A stretch of DNA of 35,400 nucleotides from contig URKX01000026.1 of the NCBI GenBank assembly GCA_900548545.1, forward strand, positions 1 to 35,400. Direction: 5' to 3'. The notes below the pieces were generated by a model. The model worked only from the letters and a program-made list of their open reading frames with translations, was not told the DNA's origin and made no database searches. A program made the translations under genes and the position numbers. How positions within the stretch are numbered: the stretch's first letter is position 1; each line of letters starts with the position of its first letter. The stretch comes from an uncultured Oscillospiraceae bacterium. GTDB taxonomy: Bacteria > Bacillota > Clostridia > Oscillospirales > Acutalibacteraceae. Shown piece by piece: positions 1-7,747 of the stretch.

Positions 1-873
1 CACGCCGCACAGCACCAGGGGTTTGGTGGTGGTGAAGAAGGTGTCGCCGCACTCCCGGGCCTGCTCCACCGCCTGGATCCCGGTGATGACCTCATTCAGG
101 GAGAACACAATGACAATGGGCAAGAAGGGGATGACAGCGGAAAGCACCTCCCCGGAGAAAATAGAAAAGGTGAAATTGGGAATGTAGAACCCTAAATTCT
201 GAAGGGAATCGGTTACGGTGGAGAAGCTCATGGCCCCAGTAGCCCAGGCAATGCCGGCGCCAACCACAATGGCGATGAGGGCGGCAGGCAGCTTGGTGTT
301 CACTTTGCCCAGATAGATGACGAACAGCACGATCAAAGAGAGCCAACCGACCAGGGGCATTTTCAAAGTGCCGTCCATAGACTGAAGGATCAGGAACGCC
401 ATAGCGCCGCCAGCCAGGGAACCGAACAGGGCGCCCGCGGGGACAATCTTCAAAATCAGAGGCACCACAAAAGCGCCAATAATAAACACAGCGCCGCCAA
501 TGAAATGAGCCAACACGCCCACCCGGAAAGCCAGTACGGCGTCCCCGGTGGTGTTGTATACCGGCAGCATAATGGAAAACAGCCAGATGAACATACGTCC
601 TGCCTGAAGCCCGGCGGGTACAGCGGTCAAGTTACGGTCGCCCCGGCTTTTAGCCACTTGGCGGTAATAAAGCCACAAGCCGCCATTCATGACGATTACA
701 GAAACCAGCACGCCGGGCATCATGGTGCCGAACACCGTGCCGCCGTCCAGGCCGAATGTGCCAAGCAAAATGGCCACGGCCACAATCACCTTGGAAAACC
801 CATCGAAGAACACGCCGATGGAAGCGTCCAAGTCCGCTTTTTTGAACAGTGGGATTTTTACACGATCCGTCAT
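1..873 (-). CDS. NCS2-like (xanthine/uracil-type) permease, 3' end beyond window
   Basis: Partial gene: 291 codons read leftwards from the ATG at 873 with no stop before base 1, so the C-terminus lies outside the window. The start has a clear AGGAGGA ribosome binding site 8-9 bases upstream. The protein is strongly hydrophobic with many membrane segments. Its N-terminus contains DASIGVFFDGFSK, nearly the same as the next gene (DASIGIFFDGFSK), so the two are paralogues in tandem. Such permeases carry nucleobases or related small anions through the inner membrane; the substrate cannot be read from sequence. It is 63 bp downstream of the second permease, with no terminator visible between them, so the two are probably cotranscribed from the promoter at 2578-2606. 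The family assignment is by resemblance only. Confidence 0.8.
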   Translation of the reverse strand, partial: MTDRVKIPLFKKADLDASIGVFFDGFSKVIVAVAILLGTFGLDGGTVFGTMMPGVLVSVIVMNGGLWLYYRQVAKSRGDRNLTAVPAGLQAGRMFIWLFSIMLPVYNTTGDAVLAFRVGVLAHFIGGAVFIIGAFVVPLILKIVPAGALFGSLAGGAMAFLILQSMDGTLKMPLVGWLSLIVLFVIYLGKVNTKLPAALIAIVVGAGIAWATGAMSFSTVTDSLQNLGFYIPNFTFSIFSGEVLSAVIPFLPIVIVFSLNEVITGIQAVEQARECGDTFFTTTKPLVLCGV

Positions 874-936
874 TTTTTCTTCCTCCTAGTGAATAATCCT
901 TATACGTTCACACCCTTTTCAGGATGAAACAACCTT

Positions 937-2490
937 TTATTGTCCCAGCGCTCCGGATACCGGACCGCTGCGGTCTTTGTCTTGGCGGAATAGCAGGCCT
1001 TTGGATACAAGCCAGGCCCCTGCCGCCAAATACACGACGCCAAAGGGGATAGCCTCCGGGGGGAACAGCGCCACTGACGGGGCGTGGATCATACCTGTGA
1101 AGGAACACAGTGCCAGCACCCCCGCAAACCCTGCGGCAAAGAAGTATTTTTTATCCACCACATACGCCAGCAGCCCTGCCAGCAGCAGGCTGGAGAGGAA
1201 CGCCCCGTTGCCCAGGTACTGGATACCGTTGATTGGGACGGAATACTCGGCGAACTGGGCAGCGGTGAGGGCGTCCAATGTGGTGCCCGCCGCCTGGACA
1301 GAAGAACTGATCTGGGTCTGGATATACTGGAACAAAATAGGGATCAGGGACAGGAGCACTACGTTGACGTACTTCTTGTCCAGCTCTTGGAAAGTCGAAG
1401 CCGTTACGGAGAAGCCCACGAAGATCAGCAGCACCATCACCGCCTCTGTGGGGATGAGGGCCATCAGCACACCGGTCAGCCCCGTCAGACAAATGAGCAG
1501 GTACGCCCCCGCGTTTACCAAGGAGAAGCCAGCCCGGGCTCCCAGCTCTTTCCAGCCGGGATGGCCAAAATACACTGTGGTAGGGAAGGGGTTCCCAAAC
1601 AGGCTTCCCAGCATGGTGGAACAGCCGTCCATTATCATAGAGCGCCGCTCCGGATACACGTCTCCCGCTGCCTTGGCGGCTTCAATCCCCTGCAAGGTGG
1701 AGAGAAAATTGTTGATCTGCAGGGGGATGATGACCGGCAAGAAGGGGAAGATCCCCTTGAAGCCTTTCAAAATATCCCCGCCGCAGAAAGTGGGCGGATA
1801 GAAGCCCAGGTCTGAGAAGGAGGCGGTGAAATTCTCCCAAGTCAGGCTGCCGGTACACCAGGCGATAACCGCGCCCAGTACCACCGCCACAACGCCGGTG
1901 GGGAGTTTCTTAAACCGCTTGTCCGCTTTGCCCAGGTAGTCAATAATGACCATGCAGAAAGGCAGCAAGGCGTAGATCGGCTTATCAAATACCATCGCGA
2001 TCCCCACAAAGGAGAGCCATACCAGTGCCGAGGAAGCCATGTTCCCCATCAGCGCGCTGTGGGGCACCACTTTGACGATCCAGCGGCCGATAAAGCCGCC
2101 CAGCACCTCGATCATGCCGCCGATCAAAGAAGCTGCCAGGCCCACCTGGAAAGCCAGCTCTGCGTCGTTGGTCTGCCAGTAGACCGGGCCCATGATAAGG
2201 TACAGCCAGCCCGTCAGCTGCGAGGCCCCGATGCCAAAGGGCTGCGCAGTCACATCCTGGCGCTTCTCTTTTTTGGCCAGCGACCAGGCCTCGTGAAAAT
2301 ACCAAAGGTTTCCCGCAAAAATGGCCAGGCCCACGCCTGGCACGATCTTCCCCAAAACAATGTCCGCGGGCATACCGAACACAAACAGCATGATGCCTGT
2401 AGCGGATAGGATTTTGGAGAAACCATCGAAGAAGATGCCGATGGAGGCGTCGATGTCTCCCTTGCCCCACCAGCGGTACCGAAACTTCAT
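937..2490 (-). CDS. NCS2-like (xanthine/uracil-type) permease
   Basis: Polytopic inner-membrane transporter of 517 residues with roughly 12 hydrophobic segments. The N-terminal DASIGIFFDGFSK (about residues 14-26), TAQPFGIGA (about 81-89) and GNPFPTTVYFGHPG (about 299-312) resemble the substrate-pathway motifs of the xanthine/uracil permease superfamily. The ligand is unknown; purines or another small organic anion are possible. The frame could open at a GTG at 2505, but the ATG at 2490 has GGAG nine bases upstream and is preferred. It is first in a two-permease operon and divergent from a TetR-family gene. The leader has a perfect 15-bp palindrome, which suggests TetR control. Two paralogous permeases in tandem may form a heteromeric pair or carry different substrates. 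Confidence 0.85.
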   Translation of the reverse strand: MKFRYRWWGKGDIDASIGIFFDGFSKILSATGIMLFVFGMPADIVLGKIVPGVGLAIFAGNLWYFHEAWSLAKKEKRQDVTAQPFGIGASQLTGWLYLIMGPVYWQTNDAELAFQVGLAASLIGGMIEVLGGFIGRWIVKVVPHSALMGNMASSALVWLSFVGIAMVFDKPIYALLPFCMVIIDYLGKADKRFKKLPTGVVAVVLGAVIAWCTGSLTWENFTASFSDLGFYPPTFCGGDILKGFKGIFPFLPVIIPLQINNFLSTLQGIEAAKAAGDVYPERRSMIMDGCSTMLGSLFGNPFPTTVYFGHPGWKELGARAGFSLVNAGAYLLICLTGLTGVLMALIPTEAVMVLLIFVGFSVTASTFQELDKKYVNVVLLSLIPILFQYIQTQISSSVQAAGTTLDALTAAQFAEYSVPINGIQYLGNGAFLSSLLLAGLLAYVVDKKYFFAAGFAGVLALCSFTGMIHAPSVALFPPEAIPFGVVYLAAGAWLVSKGLLFRQDKDRSGPVSGALGQ

Positions 2491-2550
2491 GTTTCCACAC
2501 TCCACTTGCTTGATTTAGATTTCTTTCCCTCTCGCGCAGCCAAGCCTTTT

Positions 2551-2565
2551 GTTTAAGACTTAAAC
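2551..2565. promoter_or_regulatory. Palindromic operator candidate for the TetR regulator
   Basis: GTTTAAGACTTAAAC is a perfect 7-1-7 palindrome. It lies just downstream of the expected transcription start (about 2571) of the permease operon, so a bound repressor would block transcription. The divergent TetR-family gene at 2960 is the natural candidate. No second copy was found at the TetR gene's own promoter. Confidence 0.55.
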
Positions 2566-2577
2566 TATCCATTGCTT

Positions 2578-2606
2578 AGGATACACCATGGCCCCTCATT
2601 TGTCAA
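2578..2606 (-). promoter_or_regulatory. Sigma-A type promoter of the permease operon
   Basis: On the minus strand TTGACA (2601-2606) and TATCCT (2578-2583) are separated by 17 bp. This gives a leader of about 80 nt before the ATG at 2490. The rest of the 2506-2959 gap, about 2620-2885, shows no gene or RNA that I recognise; I looked for a purine riboswitch core and did not find one. Confidence 0.75.
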
Positions 2607-2889
2607 TCCTTTATCAAAGTTTCTGGAAATTCGTACAAAAGCTGCGATCGCTATTTTATTATCTCAAATTTTCGGCAAAATTTTCAACTCTTTCGAAGGC
2701 TCCTCTGTTTCCCCGGTGGAGTTTTGAGTTCAGCCGCGAAGGGCCGTGATTCAGCCAGCGCGCCTCCTGTTAGCCTTAAAGACGGGTCCATTTGCCGGGC
2801 GTGTTCCCGTATAGGGGATCGTCTGCCTAACCGGCAGAGATTCCTTGAGGTTCACGGCTGTCCGAGCAGATTTCATAAAAAACTCTGCG

Positions 2890-2919
2890 TTGCCAAACCC
2901 ACTCCATTCAGGTTATAAT
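2890..2919 (+). promoter_or_regulatory. Promoter of the TetR-family gene
   Basis: TTGCCA (2890-2895), an 18-bp spacer and a perfect TATAAT (2914-2919) lie about 40 bp upstream of the GTG start at 2960. Confidence 0.7.
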
Positions 2920-2959
2920 ACTGTCAACGACTATTTTCGATAGCCAGGGGGGAAACGCT

Positions 2960-3508
2960 GTGCCAATCGATATGAAAGGGACTATCGCCCAGGCGGCCAT
3001 GACGCTGCTCACGGAAAAATATGTGAAGAAGCTGACGGTAAAGGATATTGTGGAGGAGTGCCATATTACCCGGCAAACCTTTTACTACCACTTCGCCGAT
3101 ATCCCGGAGATGTTCCGGTGGATCTTAGAGCAGCAAGGCCAGCGGGCTCTGCTGGAAGCCAAAGCCCAGAAGGGCGGTGAGGCGGGGTTGCGCAGCTTGT
3201 TCGTTATGGAACTGGAGACCATGACCTACCTGCGCCGCGTAGAACGTACTGCCTATGGCAGGGAACTTCAGCAGCTGGTGGCCCAGTCCATCCAGAATGT
3301 CTTTGAAAAGGTCATCGATGAACAGGGCCTTTACGCCCAGTGCAGCCGTCCAGAGGTAAAGCTCGTCGTGCGTTATCACGTGGGGGCTATTTTGGGGCTG
3401 TTCCAAAGCTGGACCGACGAGGATACAAAGCACCTGGACGATATTGTCCACACGGTGTTCCAACTGATGACCGAAGGCATCTCTCCCCAGGAGAAAACAA
3501 GACAGTAA
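2960..3508 (+). CDS. TetR/AcrR-family transcriptional regulator
   Basis: A one-component DNA-binding regulator of 182 residues, a normal size for the family. The N-terminal helix-turn-helix spans about residues 8-50, with LTVKDIVEECHITRQTFYYHF as its core (written here only as the family signature). The ligand-binding C-terminal domain is helical and resembles the DhaS-like subgroup. The start is GTG at 2960, with a GGGGGG Shine-Dalgarno tract seven bases upstream; the ATG at 2972 is too far from it. It is divergent from the permease pair and ends in its own strong terminator, so it is monocistronic. It probably represses the permeases through the palindrome at 2551-2565. The inducing ligand is unknown. 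Confidence 0.9.
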   Translation: MPIDMKGTIAQAAMTLLTEKYVKKLTVKDIVEECHITRQTFYYHFADIPEMFRWILEQQGQRALLEAKAQKGGEAGLRSLFVMELETMTYLRRVERTAYGRELQQLVAQSIQNVFEKVIDEQGLYAQCSRPEVKLVVRYHVGAILGLFQSWTDEDTKHLDDIVHTVFQLMTEGISPQEKTRQ

Positions 3509-3525
3509 AACCGATTGACAGTGTT

Positions 3526-3561
3526 GCCGGTGTGTAATTTTTTTTACACACCGGCTTTTTT
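3526..3561 (+). terminator. Intrinsic terminator after the TetR-family gene
   Basis: A perfect 12-bp stem, GCCGGTGTGTAA (3526-3537) with TTACACACCGGC (3544-3555), has a six-T loop and is followed by six T residues. Confidence 0.95.
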
Positions 3562-3588
3562 GTCTGGACACGTGCGCGAGACTGCATA

Positions 3589-3617
3589 TGGACGATTTTT
3601 CCTTTGGGGGATACAAT
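3589..3617 (+). promoter_or_regulatory. Promoter of the ftsH operon
   Basis: TGGACG (3589-3594), a 17-bp spacer and TACAAT (3612-3617) lie between the terminator of the previous gene and the ATG at 3650. The -35 box is only a four-of-six match, so the call rests on the -10 box and position. Confidence 0.5.
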
Positions 3618-3649
3618 GTAGGAAAGACAAAAGGGAAGAGGTGAGCTGG

Positions 3650-4072
3650 ATGACCCACGAGGTTATGAATGTAAAGCTCTGCGAATTGGACGAGCGTATC
3701 GCCTGCCTCCACAGCAGGGTACGGCTGACCGAAACTACAGAGGCCTCCGCCCTGCGGCAGGAGGCGGCAGCGCTGGAACGGCAGTGTTCTGAAACAGCCC
3801 TGGCATTGCGGCGAAAACTAGACCACACCCGAGGGGATGTTGCCCGGGAGCTTTGTGAAACGTACGAGGCCATAGAAAGCCGGATGGATGGGATGGGCCG
3901 TAACCTGGAAGCTATTTTTTCCAGAAGCGAGGCCCCGGAGGAAGCGGAAACGCTGCTGGCGGAGTACGCCTTGGATTTTGCCTTGCTGGCCGCCGACCGG
4001 GCGCTGCTGCTGTCCATGAAAGCTATCTGCGCCCAGCGGGACGCGGAACGAGAGGAGAGAAAAACACGATGA
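3650..4072 (+). CDS. Small helical/coiled-coil protein of unknown function
   Basis: A hydrophilic protein of 140 residues, rich in Glu, Arg, Ala and Leu, with long heptad-like helical stretches (about residues 10-75) and no signal peptide, membrane segment or family I recognise. The ATG at 3650 has GAGGTG about nine bases upstream. The longer frame back to 3515 would cross the preceding terminator and is rejected. Its stop overlaps the start of the next gene, ftsH, in an ATGA, implying translational coupling. A cytosolic adaptor or regulator of that protease is one idea, but this is inference from position only. Confidence 0.75.
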   Translation: MTHEVMNVKLCELDERIACLHSRVRLTETTEASALRQEAAALERQCSETALALRRKLDHTRGDVARELCETYEAIESRMDGMGRNLEAIFSRSEAPEEAETLLAEYALDFALLAADRALLLSMKAICAQRDAEREERKTR

Positions 4073-5895
4073 AAGAAGTAAAAACACCAAAAAAGCCCCT
4101 AATTTACTACGGGCTTATCGTGCTGACTGTACTGCTGCTGTTCAATATGCTCATCACACCTATGATCGCCCAGCGCCAAGTGAAGGAAGTGGACTACGGC
4201 ACCTTCGTCCAGATGGCGGAGGACAAAGATTTGGGCCTGGTAGAAGTGGACGAGGCAGAAAACCAGGTGGTGTTTACCGATAAGGACAACACCGCCATCT
4301 ATAAGGCAGGGATGATCCCCGACCCCGGTTTGGCCCAGCTGCTGAAAGATTCAGGGGCCCAGTACTCCGGGCAGATCCTAGAGCAGGTGAATCCCCTGAT
4401 CAGCTTCCTTCTCAGCTGGGTGCTGCCCATTGTTGTTTTTGCTGCGCTGGGGTATTATATGAACAAAAAGCTGATGCAGCGGGCAGGGGGCTCTAATGCC
4501 ATGAGCTTTGGCAAAGCCAACGCGAAGGTGTACGTCCAGTCCACCCAAGGCATTAAGTTTTCCGATGTGGCCGGGGAAGACGAGGCTAAGGAAAGTCTAG
4601 GGGAGATTGTCGACTACCTCCACAACCCTAAAAGGTACACGGAGGCCGGGGCTGCCATGCCCAAAGGCATTTTATTGGTGGGCCCCCCCGGCACCGGCAA
4701 GACCATGCTGGCAAAGGCGGTGGCGGGCGAATCGGCGGTGCCGTTCTTTTCAATGTCCGGCAGTGAGTTTGTGGAGATGTTTGTTGGCATGGGTGCCAGC
4801 AAAGTCCGGGATCTGTTCCAGCAGGCGAAAGAGAAAGCCCCTTGCATTGTGTTCATCGATGAGATTGACGCGATTGGGCAGAAGCGTAACGCTGGGACCA
4901 TGGGCGGCAACGATGAACGGGAGCAGACATTGAACCAGCTCCTCACGGAAATGGACGGTTTTGAGGAGAACACCGGTGTTATCATCCTGGCGGCGACAAA
5001 TAGGCCCGAAAGTCTGGATCCCGCTCTCACCCGTCCTGGGCGGTTTGACCGGCGGGTGCCTGTGGAATTGCCAGACCTCCAGGGCCGGGAAGCCATCCTG
5101 AAAGTCCATGCCAAAAAGATCAAAGCTGCCCCGGACGTGGATTTGCATACCATTGCCCGGATGGCGGCGGGCGCCAGCGGCGCGGAGCTCGCAAATATTG
5201 TCAATGAGGCTGCCCTGCGGGCGGTGCGGCAGAACCGCACGGTGGTGACAGAGGCTGATTTGGAGGAGAGTATTGAGACCGTCATTGCTGGGTATCAGAA
5301 GAAGAACGCCGTCCTCTCAGACAGGGAAAAGCTCATCGTTTCCTACCATGAGATCGGCCATGCCTTGGTGGCGGCCAAGCAGTCCCACTCCGCCCCAGTG
5401 CAGAAAATCACCATTATCCCCCGTACCAGCGGCGCTCTGGGTTACACCATGCAGGTGGACACCGGCGAGAAAAACCTGTTGACGAAAGAAGAGCTGGAAG
5501 ACAAGATCGCCACCCTTACCGGGGGCCGGGCGGCGGAGGAAGTGGTGTTCGGTTCTGTAACCACAGGGGCCAGCAATGATATCGAGCAGGCCACCAAGTT
5601 GGCCCGGACCATGATTACCCGTTATGGCATGAGCAGCGATTTTGACATGGTGGCTTTAGAAACCGTGCAAAACCAATATTTGGGCGGGGACGCCTCCCTG
5701 GCCTGCTCTGCCGAAACCGCCTCTAAGATTGACCAGCTGGTGGTGGAACTAGTGAGGGCCCAGCACACTAAGGCAAAGCAGATCTTGACGGAGAACAGCG
5801 GCAAACTCCACGAACTGGCTAAATACCTCTATGAGAAGGAAACCATTACAGGCGGGGAGTTCATGGAGATCCTGGAAGGGGGCGGTAAGGCATGA
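4069..5895 (+). CDS. ftsH: ATP-dependent zinc metalloprotease FtsH
   Basis: Membrane-anchored AAA+ protease that unfolds and degrades membrane and short-lived cytosolic proteins. It has 608 residues, within the normal range. Order seen: transmembrane helix about 10-30, extracytoplasmic domain about 31-105, second transmembrane helix about 107-130, then the AAA+ module with Walker A GPPGTGKT (205-212), Walker B FIDEID (262-267) and the second region of homology around ATNRPESLDPALTRPGRFD. The protease domain has the zinc site HEIGH (H427, H431; E428 catalytic) and the third ligand D504 in GASND. All key residues are intact. The usual HEAGH is HEIGH here, and the C-terminal tail is short. It overlaps its neighbours by 4 bp on both sides. 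This may be an accessory FtsH; whether another copy exists elsewhere cannot be seen. Confidence 0.97.
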   Translation: MKEVKTPKKPLIYYGLIVLTVLLLFNMLITPMIAQRQVKEVDYGTFVQMAEDKDLGLVEVDEAENQVVFTDKDNTAIYKAGMIPDPGLAQLLKDSGAQYSGQILEQVNPLISFLLSWVLPIVVFAALGYYMNKKLMQRAGGSNAMSFGKANAKVYVQSTQGIKFSDVAGEDEAKESLGEIVDYLHNPKRYTEAGAAMPKGILLVGPPGTGKTMLAKAVAGESAVPFFSMSGSEFVEMFVGMGASKVRDLFQQAKEKAPCIVFIDEIDAIGQKRNAGTMGGNDEREQTLNQLLTEMDGFEENTGVIILAATNRPESLDPALTRPGRFDRRVPVELPDLQGREAILKVHAKKIKAAPDVDLHTIARMAAGASGAELANIVNEAALRAVRQNRTVVTEADLEESIETVIAGYQKKNAVLSDREKLIVSYHEIGHALVAAKQSHSAPVQKITIIPRTSGALGYTMQVDTGEKNLLTKEELEDKIATLTGGRAAEEVVFGSVTTGASNDIEQATKLARTMITRYGMSSDFDMVALETVQNQYLGGDASLACSAETASKIDQLVVELVRAQHTKAKQILTENSGKLHELAKYLYEKETITGGEFMEILEGGGKA

Positions 5896-6428
5896 AAACC
5901 CCTTGGTACCGGCGGGTAGTCTGGTGGGAACTGTTAGCGGGAATTACCCTGATCGTGTTGGGGACCATATCCCTGTTCAGGCCCAGCCTGGCGGTGAAGG
6001 GCCTGGTATATGCCTATGGAATCGCTGGGGTGATTGCGGGTGTGGCGGATATCCTCCTTTATATCCGAGTGGAGCGGTTTACAGGATTTGGACCCATTGT
6101 TTCCCTGGTTTCCGGGGTCTTAAGCGTCATGTCCGGCGTGGTGATCCTGGTTAACCCCGGGGTGGGTATGGCAGTGTTCTCTTTCCTATTTGCCTTCTGG
6201 TTTATTACCCATAGCGTCTCCCGGCTGGCCAACCTCTCCCGTGTGCGCTTTCTGGCGGGCCGGGGAACCTATTACTTCACCCTGGCCCTCAACGTCATAG
6301 GGCTCATTCTGGGTGTGCTGCTGCTGGTAGCGCCCTCTACGTCTTTTCTGGCTTTAGGGTACGTGGCCGCAATGTATCTTATTGTCCTGGGGGTGGAGAG
6401 TTTGGTCATGGCTTTTTTGCCACTGTGA
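5892..6428 (+). CDS. HdeD-like / DUF308 membrane protein
   Basis: A small integral membrane protein of 178 residues with about six hydrophobic helices arranged as repeated hairpins. The pattern of glycine-rich segments such as LLAGITLIVLGTISLFRP and VIGLILGVLLLVAPS is typical of the HdeD/DUF308 family. E. coli HdeD is linked to acid resistance, but the molecular function of the family is not established. The start overlaps the ftsH stop in ATGA, so the two are coupled. Location downstream of a membrane-quality-control protease fits a membrane stress role (inference). Confidence 0.85.
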   Translation: MKTPWYRRVVWWELLAGITLIVLGTISLFRPSLAVKGLVYAYGIAGVIAGVADILLYIRVERFTGFGPIVSLVSGVLSVMSGVVILVNPGVGMAVFSFLFAFWFITHSVSRLANLSRVRFLAGRGTYYFTLALNVIGLILGVLLLVAPSTSFLALGYVAAMYLIVLGVESLVMAFLPL

Positions 6429-6443
6429 GGATGGAGGAAAAAC

Positions 6444-7265
6444 ATGGATTTGCTGGTGAGCTTTGATGAAAATTACCTTCCTCAGCTGCGGGTATTGCTG
6501 GTTTCCCTCTATCAGAACGACCCTGGGGCGAGGTGCCGGGTGCATCTCCTCCATCGGGCCATTTCACAAGGGCAGATAGATCAATTACGGGAAGACGTGG
6601 AAAAGCTGGGCTGGGAATTGTGCCCTGTCACTGTGGACGGACGCCTGTTCGCCAACGCTCCCGCGACGAAACAATACCCCCAAGAGATGTATTACCGGCT
6701 GTTGGCAGGGCAGTTGCTTCCCAAGGAGGTAAAGCGGGTACTGTACTTAGACCCAGATATCTTGGTCATCAACCCGCTGACGCCTTTGTGGGAAATGGAT
6801 CTGCACAGCAGTTTATTCGCCGCGGCAGCCCACACAGGGAAAACGGAACTGGCCAACAATATCAACCGCGTTCGCCTGGGGACAAAAGGGGATTACTACA
6901 ATACCGGCGTGCTGCTTATGGATTTAGACCACTGCCGGCAAGAGGTGGATCCGCAAGCGATTTTCCGTTTCACGGAGGAGTACAGGCAAGATTTGGTGCT
7001 GCCGGATCAAGATGTGTTCAACGCCCTGTACGGGGACCGGGTACTGCCTCTGGACGACGTGATTTGGAACTATGATGCCAGAAATTACAGCAACTATCTT
7101 ATGCGCAGCCTGGGAGAGGCGGACCTTTCCTGGGTGATGGGGCACACGGCGGTCCTCCACTTCTGCGGGAAGGAAAAGCCCTGGAACCCCCACTACCGTC
7201 ACCGGTTCGGCGTATTGTACCTTCATTACCGTGAGGTGGCAAGGAGGCTGTTCACGGTAAAATAA
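6444..7265 (+). CDS. Glycosyltransferase family 8 protein
   Basis: A retaining sugar-nucleotide-dependent glycosyltransferase of 273 residues. The Mn-binding DxD motif is D103-P-D105 in YLDPDILV, and the later family blocks YYNTGVLLMDL, LPDQDVFNALY and LHFCGKEKPW are present. GT8 members transfer glucose or galactose to lipopolysaccharide, teichoic acid, glycolipid or protein acceptors; the acceptor is not predictable. No signal peptide or membrane helix is seen, so it should act at the cytoplasmic face. GGAGG lies seven bases before the ATG. It is the last gene of the ftsH operon, 15 bp after the HdeD-like gene, and is followed by a terminator. Confidence 0.92.
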   Translation: MDLLVSFDENYLPQLRVLLVSLYQNDPGARCRVHLLHRAISQGQIDQLREDVEKLGWELCPVTVDGRLFANAPATKQYPQEMYYRLLAGQLLPKEVKRVLYLDPDILVINPLTPLWEMDLHSSLFAAAAHTGKTELANNINRVRLGTKGDYYNTGVLLMDLDHCRQEVDPQAIFRFTEEYRQDLVLPDQDVFNALYGDRVLPLDDVIWNYDARNYSNYLMRSLGEADLSWVMGHTAVLHFCGKEKPWNPHYRHRFGVLYLHYREVARRLFTVK

Positions 7266-7288
7266 ATCGAAGTTTCATTGATAGGCGG

Positions 7289-7313
7289 AGGCCGGGAATA
7301 ATCCCGGCCTTTT
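7289..7313 (+). terminator. Intrinsic terminator of the ftsH operon
   Basis: AGGCCGGGA (7289-7297) pairs with TCCCGGCCT (7302-7310) over a four-base loop, followed by T residues. The same GGCCGGGA stem recurs at 21883-21914 and 33472-33497. Confidence 0.9.
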
Positions 7314-7422
7314 GCTTGCCTAAAAGAGGGACCGAAAAAAGGGAAACCAACTTCCAACCCTGCGCGCTGTTTTTGGGAACTAGGTAGGAAGAAACAGAAT
7401 ATCACTTTTTCTAACAAAAATG

Positions 7423-7451
7423 TTGACTGAAATTAGCTTGTTTTGTATAAT
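7423..7451 (+). promoter_or_regulatory. Promoter of the AraC-type regulator gene
   Basis: TTGACT (7423-7428), a 17-bp spacer and TATAAT (7446-7451), close to consensus. It implies a leader of about 290 nt containing the palindromic repeats at 7541-7627. Confidence 0.75.
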
Positions 7452-7540
7452 AAAAGAAATAAGACAACCCCATCGGGGATCTTGTACGGATAGGGCATAA
7501 ATGTCGTGCGGGGATTAGAACCGTTTGGTAGATTTTGATT

Positions 7541-7627
7541 TGAAAAAGGCCATGGCCTTTTTCAGTTGGAAAATTCCAACTGAAAAAGGCCATGGCCTTT
7601 TTCAGTTGGAAAATTCCAACTGAAAAA
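7541..7627. repeat. Tandem 40-bp repeat built of nested perfect palindromes
   Basis: A 40-bp unit occurs twice without mismatch (7541-7580, 7581-7620), followed by its first seven bases (7621-7627). Each unit starts with a 24-bp perfect palindrome centred on GGCCATGGCC and flanked by A5/T5, then has GTTGGAA-AA-TTCCAAC. As a whole, 7541-7571 is the exact reverse complement of 7574-7604: a 31-bp inverted repeat with a two-base loop. It lies in the leader of the AraC-type gene. The A-tract/GC/T-tract layout resembles a bidirectional terminator, so it could attenuate expression, or it could be a protein-binding site. Confidence 0.9.
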
Positions 7628-7747
7628 CCTTTGTCTGAGTTTTTAGGTGAAATAGCCCGCCAACTTTTCTTTTAAAGAGCGCAGTAATTTTCTGAACTAT
7701 GAGAGATTAAATGAACGATTGATATGACCGAGAAGGGAATGGTAGCT

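Noticed and set aside
977..1815. Long plus-strand ORFs opposite the permease
   Set aside because: Antisense shadows of a clear membrane transporter; no ribosome sites or family features.
2491..2960. Purine riboswitch before the permeases
   Set aside because: The transcript leader is only about 80 nt and lacks the conserved purine aptamer loops.
7541..7627. CRISPR-like tandem repeat
   Set aside because: The units are contiguous with no spacers, and there are no cas genes.
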